NCBI GenBank assembly: GCA_023511725.1
Contig: JAIMAY010000001.1
Span: 1-64,000 of the forward strand
DNA from: Alicyclobacillus sp.
GTDB lineage: Bacteria; Bacillota; Bacilli; Alicyclobacillales; Alicyclobacillaceae
Length of the DNA stretch: 64,000 bases
Direction of reading: 5' to 3'
In this document: positions 15,390-22,956 of the stretch, one piece after another
Layout of the letters: each line of letters begins with the position of its first letter
How positions within the stretch are numbered: position 1 is the stretch's first letter
The notes under the pieces: model-generated
What the model saw: only the letters and a program-made list of their open reading frames with translations
The model's database searches: none
Told to the model about the DNA's origin: nothing
Program-made: the position numbers and the translations under genes

Positions 15390-15749
15390 ATGGCTCGAGT
15401 GAAAGGCGGTTACGTCACCCGCCGTCGTCATAAGCGCATCCTGAAACTCGCGCGCGGCTATTTTGGTTCGAAGCATCGCCTGTATCGCACAGCGAAGCAG
15501 CAGGTTTGGAAGTCACTGATGTATGCGTACCGGGATCGGCGGCAGCGCAAGCGTGACTTTCGGCGCCTGTGGATCCAGCGCATCAACGCGGCAGCCCGCA
15601 ACAACGGTATCTCGTACAGCCGCTTGATGCACGGGCTGAAGCTCGCGGGCGTTGAGGTCAACCGCAAGATGCTGGCCGAGTTGGCCGTGGCGGACAAGCA
15701 GGCGTTCGCGGAGCTCGTGAACGTCGCGAAGCAGAAGCTGGAGGCCTGA
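15390..15749 (+). CDS. rplT: 50S ribosomal protein L20
   Basis: The 119-residue basic protein starts [19 protein letters not shown], with [17 protein letters not shown] and [12 protein letters not shown] typical of L20. It binds 23S rRNA early in 50S assembly and in Firmicutes represses its own operon through the infC leader. AAGGGAGG precedes the ATG. A terminator follows. Confidence 0.98.
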   Translation: MARVKGGYVTRRRHKRILKLARGYFGSKHRLYRTAKQQVWKSLMYAYRDRRQRKRDFRRLWIQRINAAARNNGISYSRLMHGLKLAGVEVNRKMLAELAVADKQAFAELVNVAKQKLEA

Positions 15750-15837
15750 ACAACGCAGCGAACGCTAGGATATGCCCGGCCGCGGGCGGCCGGCACCCCG
15801 ACCTGATACGGGTGGGTACGTCAACCCGCTGTATGGG

Positions 15838-15866
15838 AACCCCGCCCCCGAGGGTCGGGGTTTTTC
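15838..15866 (+). terminator. Terminator after rplT
   Basis: AACCCCGCCC pairs with GGG-T-CGGGGTT and is followed by TTTTTC. It lies 90 bp after rplT and just before the ribosome site of the next gene. Confidence 0.8.
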
Positions 15867-15881
15867 GTACGAGGTGGACCG

Positions 15882-16676
15882 ATGACGATGTACATCGAGT
15901 CTGTGCAGAATCCGCGTGTGAAAGCGTGGGCGAAATTGAAAACGCGGAAGGGGCGCATTGCCGCGGGCTGCTTTCTGGTGGAGGGCGTGCGGCTGGTGGA
16001 TGAGGTCCTCCGATCCGCCCTGGTGGTGGACGCGCTGCTGTGCGATGTATCCGCTCCCGAACCTCCGCAAGATTTGCTGGACGCGGCGGCGAACCGCGGC
16101 GTTCCCGTGTATGAGCTCGCGCCGCGCCCATTCGCCGAGGTTGCGGATACGGTGACGCCGCAGGGCGTGATCGCCGTGACCCGCATGCCGGATCCGCCGG
16201 CCGAATCTCCGGGGCCGTGGACGCTGCTGCTGGATGACGTACGGGACCCCGGGAACGCGGGGACGCTCGTGCGCTGCGCCGATGCGTTTGGTGTAGGGGA
16301 TGTCGTTTTCGCGGACGGGACGGTGGACGCTTACCATCCCAAGGTGGTTCGCGCCTCGATGGGCGGTCTGTTCCGCACCCGCGTTCGAGAGATGCCCACG
16401 GCAGCGGCGCTGGAGGCGTGGCGTAAGCGTTGGCCCGATGGGCAGGTGGTGTTGGCGGACGCCACAGCGGAGGTCGATTGCACGCAGGCGGATTGGCGGC
16501 GGCCGACCCTTTTGGTGATTGGAGGGGAGGCCCGGGGGGCCGGCGAAACCGCGCGCCGCGGTGCGGCCCTCACGGTTCGCATTCCGATGGAGCCTGCGGC
16601 AGAGAGCCTGAACGCGGCGATGGCCGGCGTGATCCTGATGTACGAAGGCTATCGTCAGCGCGTCAGTCGGGGATGA
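15882..16676 (+). CDS. SpoU/TrmH-family rRNA/tRNA 2'-O-methyltransferase
   Basis: The 264-residue protein has an N-terminal substrate-binding domain (IESVQNPRVKAWAKLKTRKGR, typical of YsgA/RlmB-like proteins) and a C-terminal trefoil-knot SPOUT domain: DDVRDPGNAGTLVRCADAFG (motif 1), GGEARGAGE (motif 2, normally GxExxG) and PMEPAAESLNAAMAGVI (motif 3). It should methylate a ribose in RNA using S-adenosylmethionine; the site is unknown. In Bacillus the relative ysgA lies just upstream of pheS; here pheS is about 25 kb away, so the region between has moved or been inserted. GAGGTGG precedes the ATG. Confidence 0.9.
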   Translation: MTMYIESVQNPRVKAWAKLKTRKGRIAAGCFLVEGVRLVDEVLRSALVVDALLCDVSAPEPPQDLLDAAANRGVPVYELAPRPFAEVADTVTPQGVIAVTRMPDPPAESPGPWTLLLDDVRDPGNAGTLVRCADAFGVGDVVFADGTVDAYHPKVVRASMGGLFRTRVREMPTAAALEAWRKRWPDGQVVLADATAEVDCTQADWRRPTLLVIGGEARGAGETARRGAALTVRIPMEPAAESLNAAMAGVILMYEGYRQRVSRG

Positions 16677-16677
16677 T

Positions 16678-17364
16678 TCAGCGGCGGGCGGCTTCGTCCT
16701 CTGCTTCTTCGGCAGCATTCTCCTCGGCCTGTTCCGGCGGGATGGCGGTGCCCTCGGACGCGGATGCTTTCTCAATGCGGTGGTGCAACCAGCGGTGGAA
16801 GTAGTAGTACCCGACGGCAAGAGCACACACGATGATCACCGCCGGTGCGAGTTCCTGTCGCCAGTGATGCAGCACCTGGTGCCAGGCGCGTTCAATCGCC
16901 GTGCCGGCGAGGATGAACGTGGCGGTCCAGGCCAGCGAGCTGACCAGCATGACAGGGACAAACACCCACAGTGGTACGCGGTTGATGCCGGCGATGTACG
17001 GAACGAGGATGCGCACCACGGCGATGAACCGTGAAACGACCAACGTGGGTACGGTATACTTGTGAAAAAGGGTTTCCGCGCGGTCAATCCGGTCTGGCGT
17101 GAGCCGAATCAGCCGTCCAAAGCGCTCGACGAACGGCCGGCCGACCAGGCGTCCGATGAGATAGGCGACGAGCGAGCCTGTGAATGTGCCGCCGGTGGTG
17201 GCGAGCAGAAGCCAGAACAGGCGCAGGCCGTATTTGTGCGATTGCCATAGGATACCGATGGCGGTCAGCGTGGTCTCGCCCGGCACGGGGACGAACACGT
17301 ACTCCAGCGCCAGGGCGATGAACAGACCGAAGTAACCGTACGTCTGCAATATGTGGCTGATCAC
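16678..17364 (-). CDS. DedA-family membrane protein
   Basis: The 228-residue protein has about five hydrophobic segments and the DedA/SNARE-associated signature: EYVFVPVPGETTL near the N-terminus and FHKYTVPTLVVSRFIAVVRILVPYIAG, with the conserved Arg and Pro of the reentrant loops. DedA proteins take part in lipid (undecaprenyl phosphate or phospholipid) recycling across the cytoplasmic membrane. I start at GTG 17364 behind AAAGGATGG; TTG 17385 is an alternative. The C-terminus has a Glu/Ala-rich tail. It converges on the SpoU gene with one base between the stops. Confidence 0.88.
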   Translation of the reverse strand: MISHILQTYGYFGLFIALALEYVFVPVPGETTLTAIGILWQSHKYGLRLFWLLLATTGGTFTGSLVAYLIGRLVGRPFVERFGRLIRLTPDRIDRAETLFHKYTVPTLVVSRFIAVVRILVPYIAGINRVPLWVFVPVMLVSSLAWTATFILAGTAIERAWHQVLHHWRQELAPAVIIVCALAVGYYYFHRWLHHRIEKASASEGTAIPPEQAEENAAEEAEDEAARR

Positions 17365-17503
17365 GTCATCCCATCCTTTTCCCAACCCTTCCCGACCCCA
17401 GGTCCTGGCCGGTACGAGGGCAGCCGTGTTTTTATCTTACCAATGTGTGTGCCGGATGTCTCGTTCTCCTGGGGTGATGTGCCGCATGACGGAGGAGTGA
17501 CCC

Positions 17504-18067
17504 GTGTTCAAAGATTCCCCCTACATCTGGATTGCCCCGCTGGTGGCCATGATGGTGGCGCAGCTGCTGAAGCCCTTGTGGATCATGATCCGGATTGGCC
17601 GGTGGGACTGGCAGCGGATGCGTCAGTCCGGTGGCATGCCCAGTTCCCACACAGCGCTGGTCGTCGCGTTGGTGGCGGAGCTGGCTCTTCGCCGAGGCGG
17701 TCAGGATCCCGTGTTGGCACTGGCCGTATTCGTGGCCCTGGTGGTGATGTACGACGCGGCGGGAGTACGCTGGCAAACCGGCCGCCACGCTGCCATGCTC
17801 AACCGTGTGCTTCGAGATCTGCGGCGTCTCGAGGCCGAGCGCGCGAAGGAAGGGCTGGCGGCGGGAGCTGATGGCGTCGTGGCGGAGGGGCTTCGCCCCG
17901 ACGACCGTCCTCCGCGGGCACGGCGCGTCTACCGTCCGCTCCCCGTGGCCCAAGCCCCGTGGTGGCTCATCGACTGGCCGGTCTTGGATGAACACGTCGG
18001 GCACAAACCCATCGAAGTGCTGGGTGGGGTGGTGGTCGGACTGTTGACCGCACTATGGCTTCACTGA
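17504..18067 (+). CDS. Divergent PAP2 family protein (YuiD-like)
   Basis: A 187-residue membrane protein from GTG 17504 behind GGAGGAG. The signature QSGGMPSSHTALV (about 41-53), followed by DAAGVRWQTGRHA and a C-terminal GHKPIEVLGG, is that of the divergent PAP2/YuiD family, related to acid phosphatases but of unproven activity. Four or so membrane segments are visible. Compared with the usual ~155 residues there is a longer hydrophilic linker (about 105-160) rich in Arg, Ala and Asp. It is transcribed divergently from dedA. Confidence 0.85.
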   Translation: MFKDSPYIWIAPLVAMMVAQLLKPLWIMIRIGRWDWQRMRQSGGMPSSHTALVVALVAELALRRGGQDPVLALAVFVALVVMYDAAGVRWQTGRHAAMLNRVLRDLRRLEAERAKEGLAAGADGVVAEGLRPDDRPPRARRVYRPLPVAQAPWWLIDWPVLDEHVGHKPIEVLGGVVVGLLTALWLH

Positions 18068-18133
18068 ATTAGACTTGATTCATATTTTATCGCATTCCGC
18101 ACTTGTCCTCTCTTCTGCACCGTCTGCGCGGCG

Positions 18134-18141
18134 CATATGCT
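18134..18141 (+). promoter_or_regulatory. Possible sigma-E -10 box of cotJABC
   Basis: CATATGCT fits CATANNNT and lies 50 bp upstream of cotJA; cotJ operons depend on sigma-E in Bacillus. A second CATA box (CATATTTT) is at 18081-18088. No clear -35 was seen. Confidence 0.35.
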
Positions 18142-18191
18142 TTCCCTGTGAATCCGGAAGCGGGCACCGGCCCGCGACAGGAGGGAGAGCG

Positions 18192-18416
18192 ATGGACCGG
18201 CAGTGGCGAGTCTACGAGACCTTCCGCAGCCCGCATGACCCCTGTACCCCCAAGAAAACCCCTGCATACATCGTGCCACCGAACCAGTACATCGTGTTCC
18301 AGCCCAAAGGCCTTAAACAGTTCGCGCCAAAGGAAGCGCTGCGCCGTGGGACACTGTGGCCTGACCTGTACAGCCCGTATCAACCGCCCTGGCGGGGGGA
18401 GGCGAGGGATCAATGA
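18192..18416 (+). CDS. cotJA: Spore coat-associated protein CotJA
   Basis: The 74-residue protein reads YETFRSPHDPCTPKKTPAYI, PPNQYIVFQP and GLKQFAPKEALRRGTLWPDLYSPY; the last stretch is the CotJA signature. It belongs to the CotJ coat sub-assembly made in the mother cell. GGAGGGAG precedes the ATG. Its TGA overlaps the ATG of cotJB by four bases, so the two are translationally coupled. Confidence 0.92.
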   Translation: MDRQWRVYETFRSPHDPCTPKKTPAYIVPPNQYIVFQPKGLKQFAPKEALRRGTLWPDLYSPYQPPWRGEARDQ

Positions 18417-18676
18417 CCAAGCTGGTTCCCAAGGAGTACGAGCAGCTGATGCAGGAACTTCAGGCGCTTGACTTCGTGTTGGTGGAATTGACGCTGTATC
18501 TCGACACGCATCCGGACGACGAACAGGCGCTGGCAGAGTTCGGCCAATTCGCGCGCCGTCGGGCGGCGGTGGCGCACCAGTTCGAGAGCCGCTTTGGACC
18601 GCTGCTGGAATTCGGACGGGGCCCCGCGCCCGCTCGGTGGACGTGGTGCGAAGGTCCGTGGCCGTGGCAGGTCTGA
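18413..18676 (+). CDS. cotJB: Spore coat protein CotJB
   Basis: The 87-residue protein reads YEQLMQELQALDFVLVELTLYLDTHPDDEQAL, the CotJB core, and ends in a Trp/Pro-rich ARWTWCEGPWPWQV tail, as usual. The role within the coat is structural. It overlaps cotJA by four bases and lies 27 bp before cotJC. Confidence 0.93.
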   Translation: MTKLVPKEYEQLMQELQALDFVLVELTLYLDTHPDDEQALAEFGQFARRRAAVAHQFESRFGPLLEFGRGPAPARWTWCEGPWPWQV

Positions 18677-18703
18677 TCGCAGAGCGGGAGGGAGGGACAC
18701 CTT

Positions 18704-19273
18704 GTGTGGATTTATGAAAAGAAGCTGCAGTACCCTGTTCGGGTGAGCAAATGCGACCCGCGCATGGCCAAGTTTCTCATCGAGCAATACGGAGGTGCGG
18801 ACGGCGAATTGGCTGCGGCGCTGCGCTACCTGAATCAGCGTTACAGCATCCCCGACAAGGTGATTGGCCTGTTGACCGACATCGGAACGGAGGAGTTTGC
18901 ACACCTTGAGATGATTGCCACGATGGTCTACAAGCTGACCAAGGACGCCACCCCCGAGCAATTGCGCGACGCCGGTTTGGGAGAGCACTTTGCGGATCAC
19001 TCGTGGGCACTCCACTACCACAACGCTGCCGGTCATCCCTTTACGGTGACATACATTCAGGCGAAAGGCGACCCGATAGCGGATCTGTACGAGGACATTG
19101 CGGCGGAGGAAAAGGCGAGAGCCACCTACCAGTGGCTGATTGACATGACGGACGATCCCGACCTGCAGGACGGCCTCAAGTTCCTGCGCGAGCGTGAGGT
19201 CGTGCACTCGCTCCGCTTCCGCGAGGCTGTCGAGATCCTCAAGCAGTACAACGAAGAGAAAAAGATCTTCTGA
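18704..19273 (+). CDS. cotJC: Manganese catalase-like spore coat protein CotJC
   Basis: A 189-residue ferritin-like protein from GTG 18704 behind GGAGGGAGG. It starts MWIYEKKLQYPVRV and carries the di-manganese ligands expected of the family: a Glu in GGADGELAAALRYLNQR, E-x-x-H in GTEEFAHLEM and E-x-x-H in EREVVHSLRF. In Bacillus CotJC is a coat component with a catalase-like fold. It completes cotJABC. After its stop a 10-bp stem (GAGGACCCGG with CCGGGTCCTC, long loop) may act as a weak terminator. Confidence 0.94.
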   Translation: MWIYEKKLQYPVRVSKCDPRMAKFLIEQYGGADGELAAALRYLNQRYSIPDKVIGLLTDIGTEEFAHLEMIATMVYKLTKDATPEQLRDAGLGEHFADHSWALHYHNAAGHPFTVTYIQAKGDPIADLYEDIAAEEKARATYQWLIDMTDDPDLQDGLKFLREREVVHSLRFREAVEILKQYNEEKKIF

Positions 19274-19424
19274 GGACCCGGATGACTTGATCCGCCAGGG
19301 ACCCCGCGTCACCGGGTCCTCGGACTCACTTCCGCTCCGTTGCGGCTACACTGGCACCCTGTCCCCATCTGGTTTACAATGAGAATATTGGGAAGACTTC
19401 ATCGAGCCGCAGAGGAGGGGAAGC

Positions 19425-19877
19425 ATGAAGATCTCCGGCAACAAAGCCTTTCCAACGCATCCCCAGCAGACCTACGCCCTGCTGACTGATCCGGACGCCT
19501 TGGTGCAGGCCATGCCCGGGATGAAATCGCTCACCGCACGCTCGGAAACATTGTACGAGGCGGAAATGGAGGTCGGCGTGGCCGGCATCAAAGGAAGCTA
19601 CCAAGGAACGCTGGAGATGAAAGATGTCGTCCCCGGCGAACGCTATCGTTTGGTGGTGCATGGTGAAGGACCGATGGGCTTCATGGACGCCGATGTGGCC
19701 GTCCGCATTGAACCAGCGGCACCGTCCGGTTCCCTTGTCACCTACGACGGCGAGGCCACGGTCGGGGGGACGGTGGCTGGTGTCGGTCAGCGGGTTCTGT
19801 CCGGCGTCGCCAAATTCCTTATCAACCAATTTTTCAACAATCTTGTGAAGGCGGCAAAGCAGGTGAACGCCGGGTGA
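19425..19877 (+). CDS. coxG: CoxG-like SRPBCC protein
   Basis: The 150-residue protein has the CoxG/SRPBCC start MKISGNKAFPTHPQQTYALLTDPDALVQAMPGM and the glycine-rich GEATVGGTVAGVGQRVLSGVA ending. CoxG proteins accompany molybdenum hydroxylases of the CO dehydrogenase type and are thought to recruit the enzyme to the membrane. It is the first gene of a six-gene cox-type cluster; its stop overlaps the GTG of the MoxR gene. GAGGGG precedes the ATG. A TACAAT box at 19375-19380 may be the -10 of the operon. Confidence 0.88.
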   Translation: MKISGNKAFPTHPQQTYALLTDPDALVQAMPGMKSLTARSETLYEAEMEVGVAGIKGSYQGTLEMKDVVPGERYRLVVHGEGPMGFMDADVAVRIEPAAPSGSLVTYDGEATVGGTVAGVGQRVLSGVAKFLINQFFNNLVKAAKQVNAG

Positions 19878-20740
19878 CCACTGCACCGTCGAGCATGGCT
19901 GCGCCGACAGCCGCTGAACTCTTACAACGGCTGCGTGCAGCCGAGTACGTGGGGGATGCCGACCTGGCCGAGATGACGGCGCTTGCGCTGCGGCTTGGCC
20001 GGCCCCTGTTGCTGGAAGGCCCCGCGGGGTCTGGAAAGACTTCCTTGGCCACCGCGCTGGCGCGGGCGCTGAAGCGTGAACTGGTGCGCCTGCAGTGCTA
20101 CGAAGGGATCGATGCGACAAGCGCCCTGTACGAATGGAATGTCGCAAAACAACTCACCGCGCTCCATCGCGATAAGGACACGGACGTGTTTGATCGCGCC
20201 TATTTGCTCGAGCGTCCCATCGTTCGCGCACTGAGCCTGGGCGATGCGGCCGTGTTGTTGGTGGACGAGATCGACCGAGCGGATGAGGCGTTTGAGGCCC
20301 TTCTGTTGGAAGCGCTCGCGGAATACCGCGTCACCATTCCGGAATGGGGCGCCGTCGCCGCCGAGCGCCCGCCGCTCGTGATCCTGACGTCCAACCGCAC
20401 GCGCGCCCTGTCGGATGCACTTCGTCGCCGCTGTTTCTATGTCTGGCTGGATTGGCCCGACGCGGAGCGGGAGTGGGAGGTTGTGCGCCTTCATGTGCCT
20501 GAGCTGGATGAAGCGTCTGGACGAGCGCTGGTGACGGCGGTGCGGCGCATGCGGACGTGGCCCCTGGTCAAGCCGCCGGGATTGGCGGAGAGCGTGGACT
20601 GGGCGCGTGCATTCGTCACGTCCCATGGAGAGTGGACGCCCGATTGGGCGCGCCGCACACTGGGCTGCGTCATCAAGGATGCGGCGGACCAGGCGTGGGC
20701 GCGGGAACACCTGGCGGACTTGTTCGGTCCGTTCACCTGA
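19874..20740 (+). CDS. MoxR-family AAA+ ATPase (CoxD-like)
   Basis: The 288-residue protein starts at GTG 19874, overlapping coxG. It has Walker A EGPAGSGKTSL (about 50-58), Walker B VLLVDEIDRA, sensor 1 LTSNRTR and the arginine-rich DALRRRCFY. CoxD-type MoxR ATPases act with a VWA protein to mature the molybdenum/copper site of CO dehydrogenase-like enzymes. It ends at TGA 20740, and the same frame stays open into the VWA gene. Confidence 0.92.
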   Translation: MTTAPSSMAAPTAAELLQRLRAAEYVGDADLAEMTALALRLGRPLLLEGPAGSGKTSLATALARALKRELVRLQCYEGIDATSALYEWNVAKQLTALHRDKDTDVFDRAYLLERPIVRALSLGDAAVLLVDEIDRADEAFEALLLEALAEYRVTIPEWGAVAAERPPLVILTSNRTRALSDALRRRCFYVWLDWPDAEREWEVVRLHVPELDEASGRALVTAVRRMRTWPLVKPPGLAESVDWARAFVTSHGEWTPDWARRTLGCVIKDAADQAWAREHLADLFGPFT

Positions 20741-20812
20741 CTGACCACGGAGACCCCGGGGCAGCAGCAGCCTGTCGCCGCCGTCGCAGAGGCCCATCCA
20801 GCCCAGGATGGG

Positions 20813-21598
20813 ATGGAGGGGCGAACGCAGGGACAGGCGTTCGCGTCACTGGCGCCGGGACAGGCCATGGATGTGGGCGAAACTGCACTACCCCCATGGG
20901 TGAGCCGGATGACAGGGCGCATTGCGCTGCAACCCACCCGCCCGGTTCCCCGGGGCAAGCGTCTGGGTTCGCCGCAGGTGGATCTGCGCAAGACGCTGCG
21001 GCGCTGGGCACGCCTGGGCGGGCAAGGACTGGCACCCGTATTGGCCCGGCGGCCGCGCAGGCCGGGAAAGCTGTCCATTCTGTGGGACGTATCGGGATCC
21101 ATGGCGGACTGCACCGAACTGTATCTGCCGTGGCTGTGGAAGTTGGCTCGCCTACAACCGGATGTCCGTGTCCACGCCTTTGGTACGCGGCTGATCGACA
21201 TCACGACGTGGCTGCATCTGCCGTATCGAACGTGCCGTGCGCGTCTGGGTCTGGAAACGGCGGTGTGGAAGTCCGGCACGGATATCGGCAGTGCCCTACA
21301 GACTTGGTTGCGTGACGTCGGAGACCGGCAACTCGGTGGATCCAGCACGGTGATCATCATCAGCGATGGTTGGGACGCTGGGGAGCCGGACCAACTCCGC
21401 GATGCACTGCGTCAATTGCGGTCGCGCTGCGCCGCCCTGCTGTGGCTTCATCCGTGGTTTGCCACACCCGGGTTTGCGCCGGAGACGCGGGCGCTGCGGA
21501 CCGCCATGCCGTACCTTGATGCACTGGTCGATGGCGGATCGCCCGAGGCACTCTGCAGCCTGGCTGCCCCGCGCGGGATGTACCGCGCCGGGATGTGA
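20813..21598 (+). CDS. VWA-domain protein (CoxE-like), short N-terminus
   Basis: The 261-residue protein contains a von Willebrand A domain with the metal site D-x-S-G-S (WDVSGSM, about 92-98), the Thr of SGTDIGSAL and Asp of ISDGWD. CoxE-like proteins work with the MoxR ATPase in enzyme maturation. The family is often longer at the N-terminus (about 380-400 residues); here the start at 20813 leaves only about 85 residues before the VWA fold. The frame is open back to 20741, directly after the MoxR TGA, but offers no ATG, GTG or TTG there. A weak AGGATGGG precedes 20813. Confidence 0.82.
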   Translation: MEGRTQGQAFASLAPGQAMDVGETALPPWVSRMTGRIALQPTRPVPRGKRLGSPQVDLRKTLRRWARLGGQGLAPVLARRPRRPGKLSILWDVSGSMADCTELYLPWLWKLARLQPDVRVHAFGTRLIDITTWLHLPYRTCRARLGLETAVWKSGTDIGSALQTWLRDVGDRQLGGSSTVIIISDGWDAGEPDQLRDALRQLRSRCAALLWLHPWFATPGFAPETRALRTAMPYLDALVDGGSPEALCSLAAPRGMYRAGM

Positions 21599-21631
21599 GA
21601 TCCCACCATCCTGAAGGAAAGAGGGGAGACG

Positions 21632-22444
21632 ATGAAACCTGCACCGTTTCAATACCACCGCGCGGTGAGCGTCGACGACGCCGTCACGGCGCTTGCGACG
21701 CTGCCGGATGCGAAGCTCATCGCCGGCGGACAGAGTCTCATTCCGCTGATGAACTTTCGCATGAGCAGGCCGCAGACGCTGGTCGACATCTCTCATCTCG
21801 ACAATCTCGCGTCCGTCACGCTGTCGGACGGCGTCCTGGTGCTCGGTGCGCTGTTGCCTCACCAGCGGCTGTGTGAAGACGCCCTGATCCGTGAGCAGGT
21901 ACCCGTGCTGGCGGAGGCGGCTCAGCACATCGGGCACTGGGCGATCCGAACGCGAGGAACGCTCGGCGGTTCACTCGCGCATGCGGATCCGGCGGCGGAG
22001 TTGCCCGCGGCGATGGTGGCACTGGACGCGGAGTTTGTGCTGCGGAGTGTACGTGGCACGCGGACCGTGGCCGCGCGTGATTTCTATCTTGGCTTTCTCA
22101 CCACCGACCTTGCTGCGGATGAGATGCTCACGGAAGTACGCATCCCGGTCCCGCCGCAGGGCTGGTATGGATTCGCCGAGGTGGCCCGTCGGGCCGGGGA
22201 CTTTGCGCTCGCGGGTGCCTATGTTCAGGTTCGTGACGACGGCGGGGGCAGCGTGACTTGGTTCGGCATCAGCGGGGGACCCGAACGGCGGGAGTTCGAG
22301 AGCGTGCCGGAGGATGCGGCCGCACTGTGGCGCGAGCTTCTCGCCGATGTGGACGTCACGGACGATGATGACTACCGTCGGCATCTCGGAGTGCTGGTGG
22401 CCGATTGGGCGTATCGCCGCGCCCAAGGGGAGGCGCAACGATGA
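21632..22444 (+). CDS. coxM: Molybdenum hydroxylase FAD subunit (CoxM-like)
   Basis: The 270-residue protein shows the FAD-binding signatures of xanthine oxidase/CO dehydrogenase medium subunits: KLIAGGQSLIPLMNFR (29-44) and RTRGTLGGSLAHADPAAELPA (about 107-127). The C-terminal part is the CO dehydrogenase flavoprotein C-domain. It passes electrons from the iron-sulfur subunit to quinones or another acceptor in the cytoplasm near the membrane. AAAGAGGGGAG precedes the ATG, and its TGA overlaps the ATG of the next gene. Confidence 0.93.
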   Translation: MKPAPFQYHRAVSVDDAVTALATLPDAKLIAGGQSLIPLMNFRMSRPQTLVDISHLDNLASVTLSDGVLVLGALLPHQRLCEDALIREQVPVLAEAAQHIGHWAIRTRGTLGGSLAHADPAAELPAAMVALDAEFVLRSVRGTRTVAARDFYLGFLTTDLAADEMLTEVRIPVPPQGWYGFAEVARRAGDFALAGAYVQVRDDGGGSVTWFGISGGPERREFESVPEDAAALWRELLADVDVTDDDDYRRHLGVLVADWAYRRAQGEAQR

Positions 22445-22956
22445 GCGAGACAACGCAGGAGGTGAGCCCGGTGGAAACACGCGAGGGAACCGTGGAGATC
22501 ACGCTGAAGGTGAACGGAAAGAGCCACCGGATTGCGGTGGAGCCGCGCATGCTGCTGTCCGATGTACTCCGGCATGAGCTTGGGTTGACGGGAACGCACG
22601 TGGGTTGTGAGCAGGGCGTGTGCGGTGCGTGCACCGTGCTTGTGGAGGGGGAGCCTCAGCGCAGTTGCTTGATGTTTGCCGTGCAGGCGGAGGGGCGCGA
22701 GATCACAACGGTCGAAGGGCTGACGCCGGAGGCTGGGCTGAGCCCTCTGCAGGCGGCGTTTGAGCGGCATCACGCGCTGCAGTGCGGCTTCTGCACGCCG
22801 GGCATGATTGTCACCTGCGAGGCGTTGCTGCGCAGTGGTCGGCCCGTCACAGAGGAGACCGTGCGTGAGGCGATTTCGGGCAATGTCTGCCGCTGCACGG
22901 GGTACCAGTTCATCGTGGACGCTGTACTCGACGCGGCGAAGGAGGGGGCGCGATGA
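22441..22956 (+). CDS. coxS: Molybdenum hydroxylase 2Fe-2S subunit (CoxS-like)
   Basis: The 171-residue protein carries both [2Fe-2S] sites: C-x4-C-x2-C with a distant C in GCEQGVCGACTVLVEGEPQRSC (plant-ferredoxin type) and the helical site QCGFCTPGM ... GNVCRCTGY. I start at ATG 22441, which overlaps the previous stop. A charged 20-residue N-terminal extension precedes the ferredoxin fold. It sits between the FAD and molybdopterin subunit genes. Confidence 0.95.
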   Translation: MSETTQEVSPVETREGTVEITLKVNGKSHRIAVEPRMLLSDVLRHELGLTGTHVGCEQGVCGACTVLVEGEPQRSCLMFAVQAEGREITTVEGLTPEAGLSPLQAAFERHHALQCGFCTPGMIVTCEALLRSGRPVTEETVREAISGNVCRCTGYQFIVDAVLDAAKEGAR

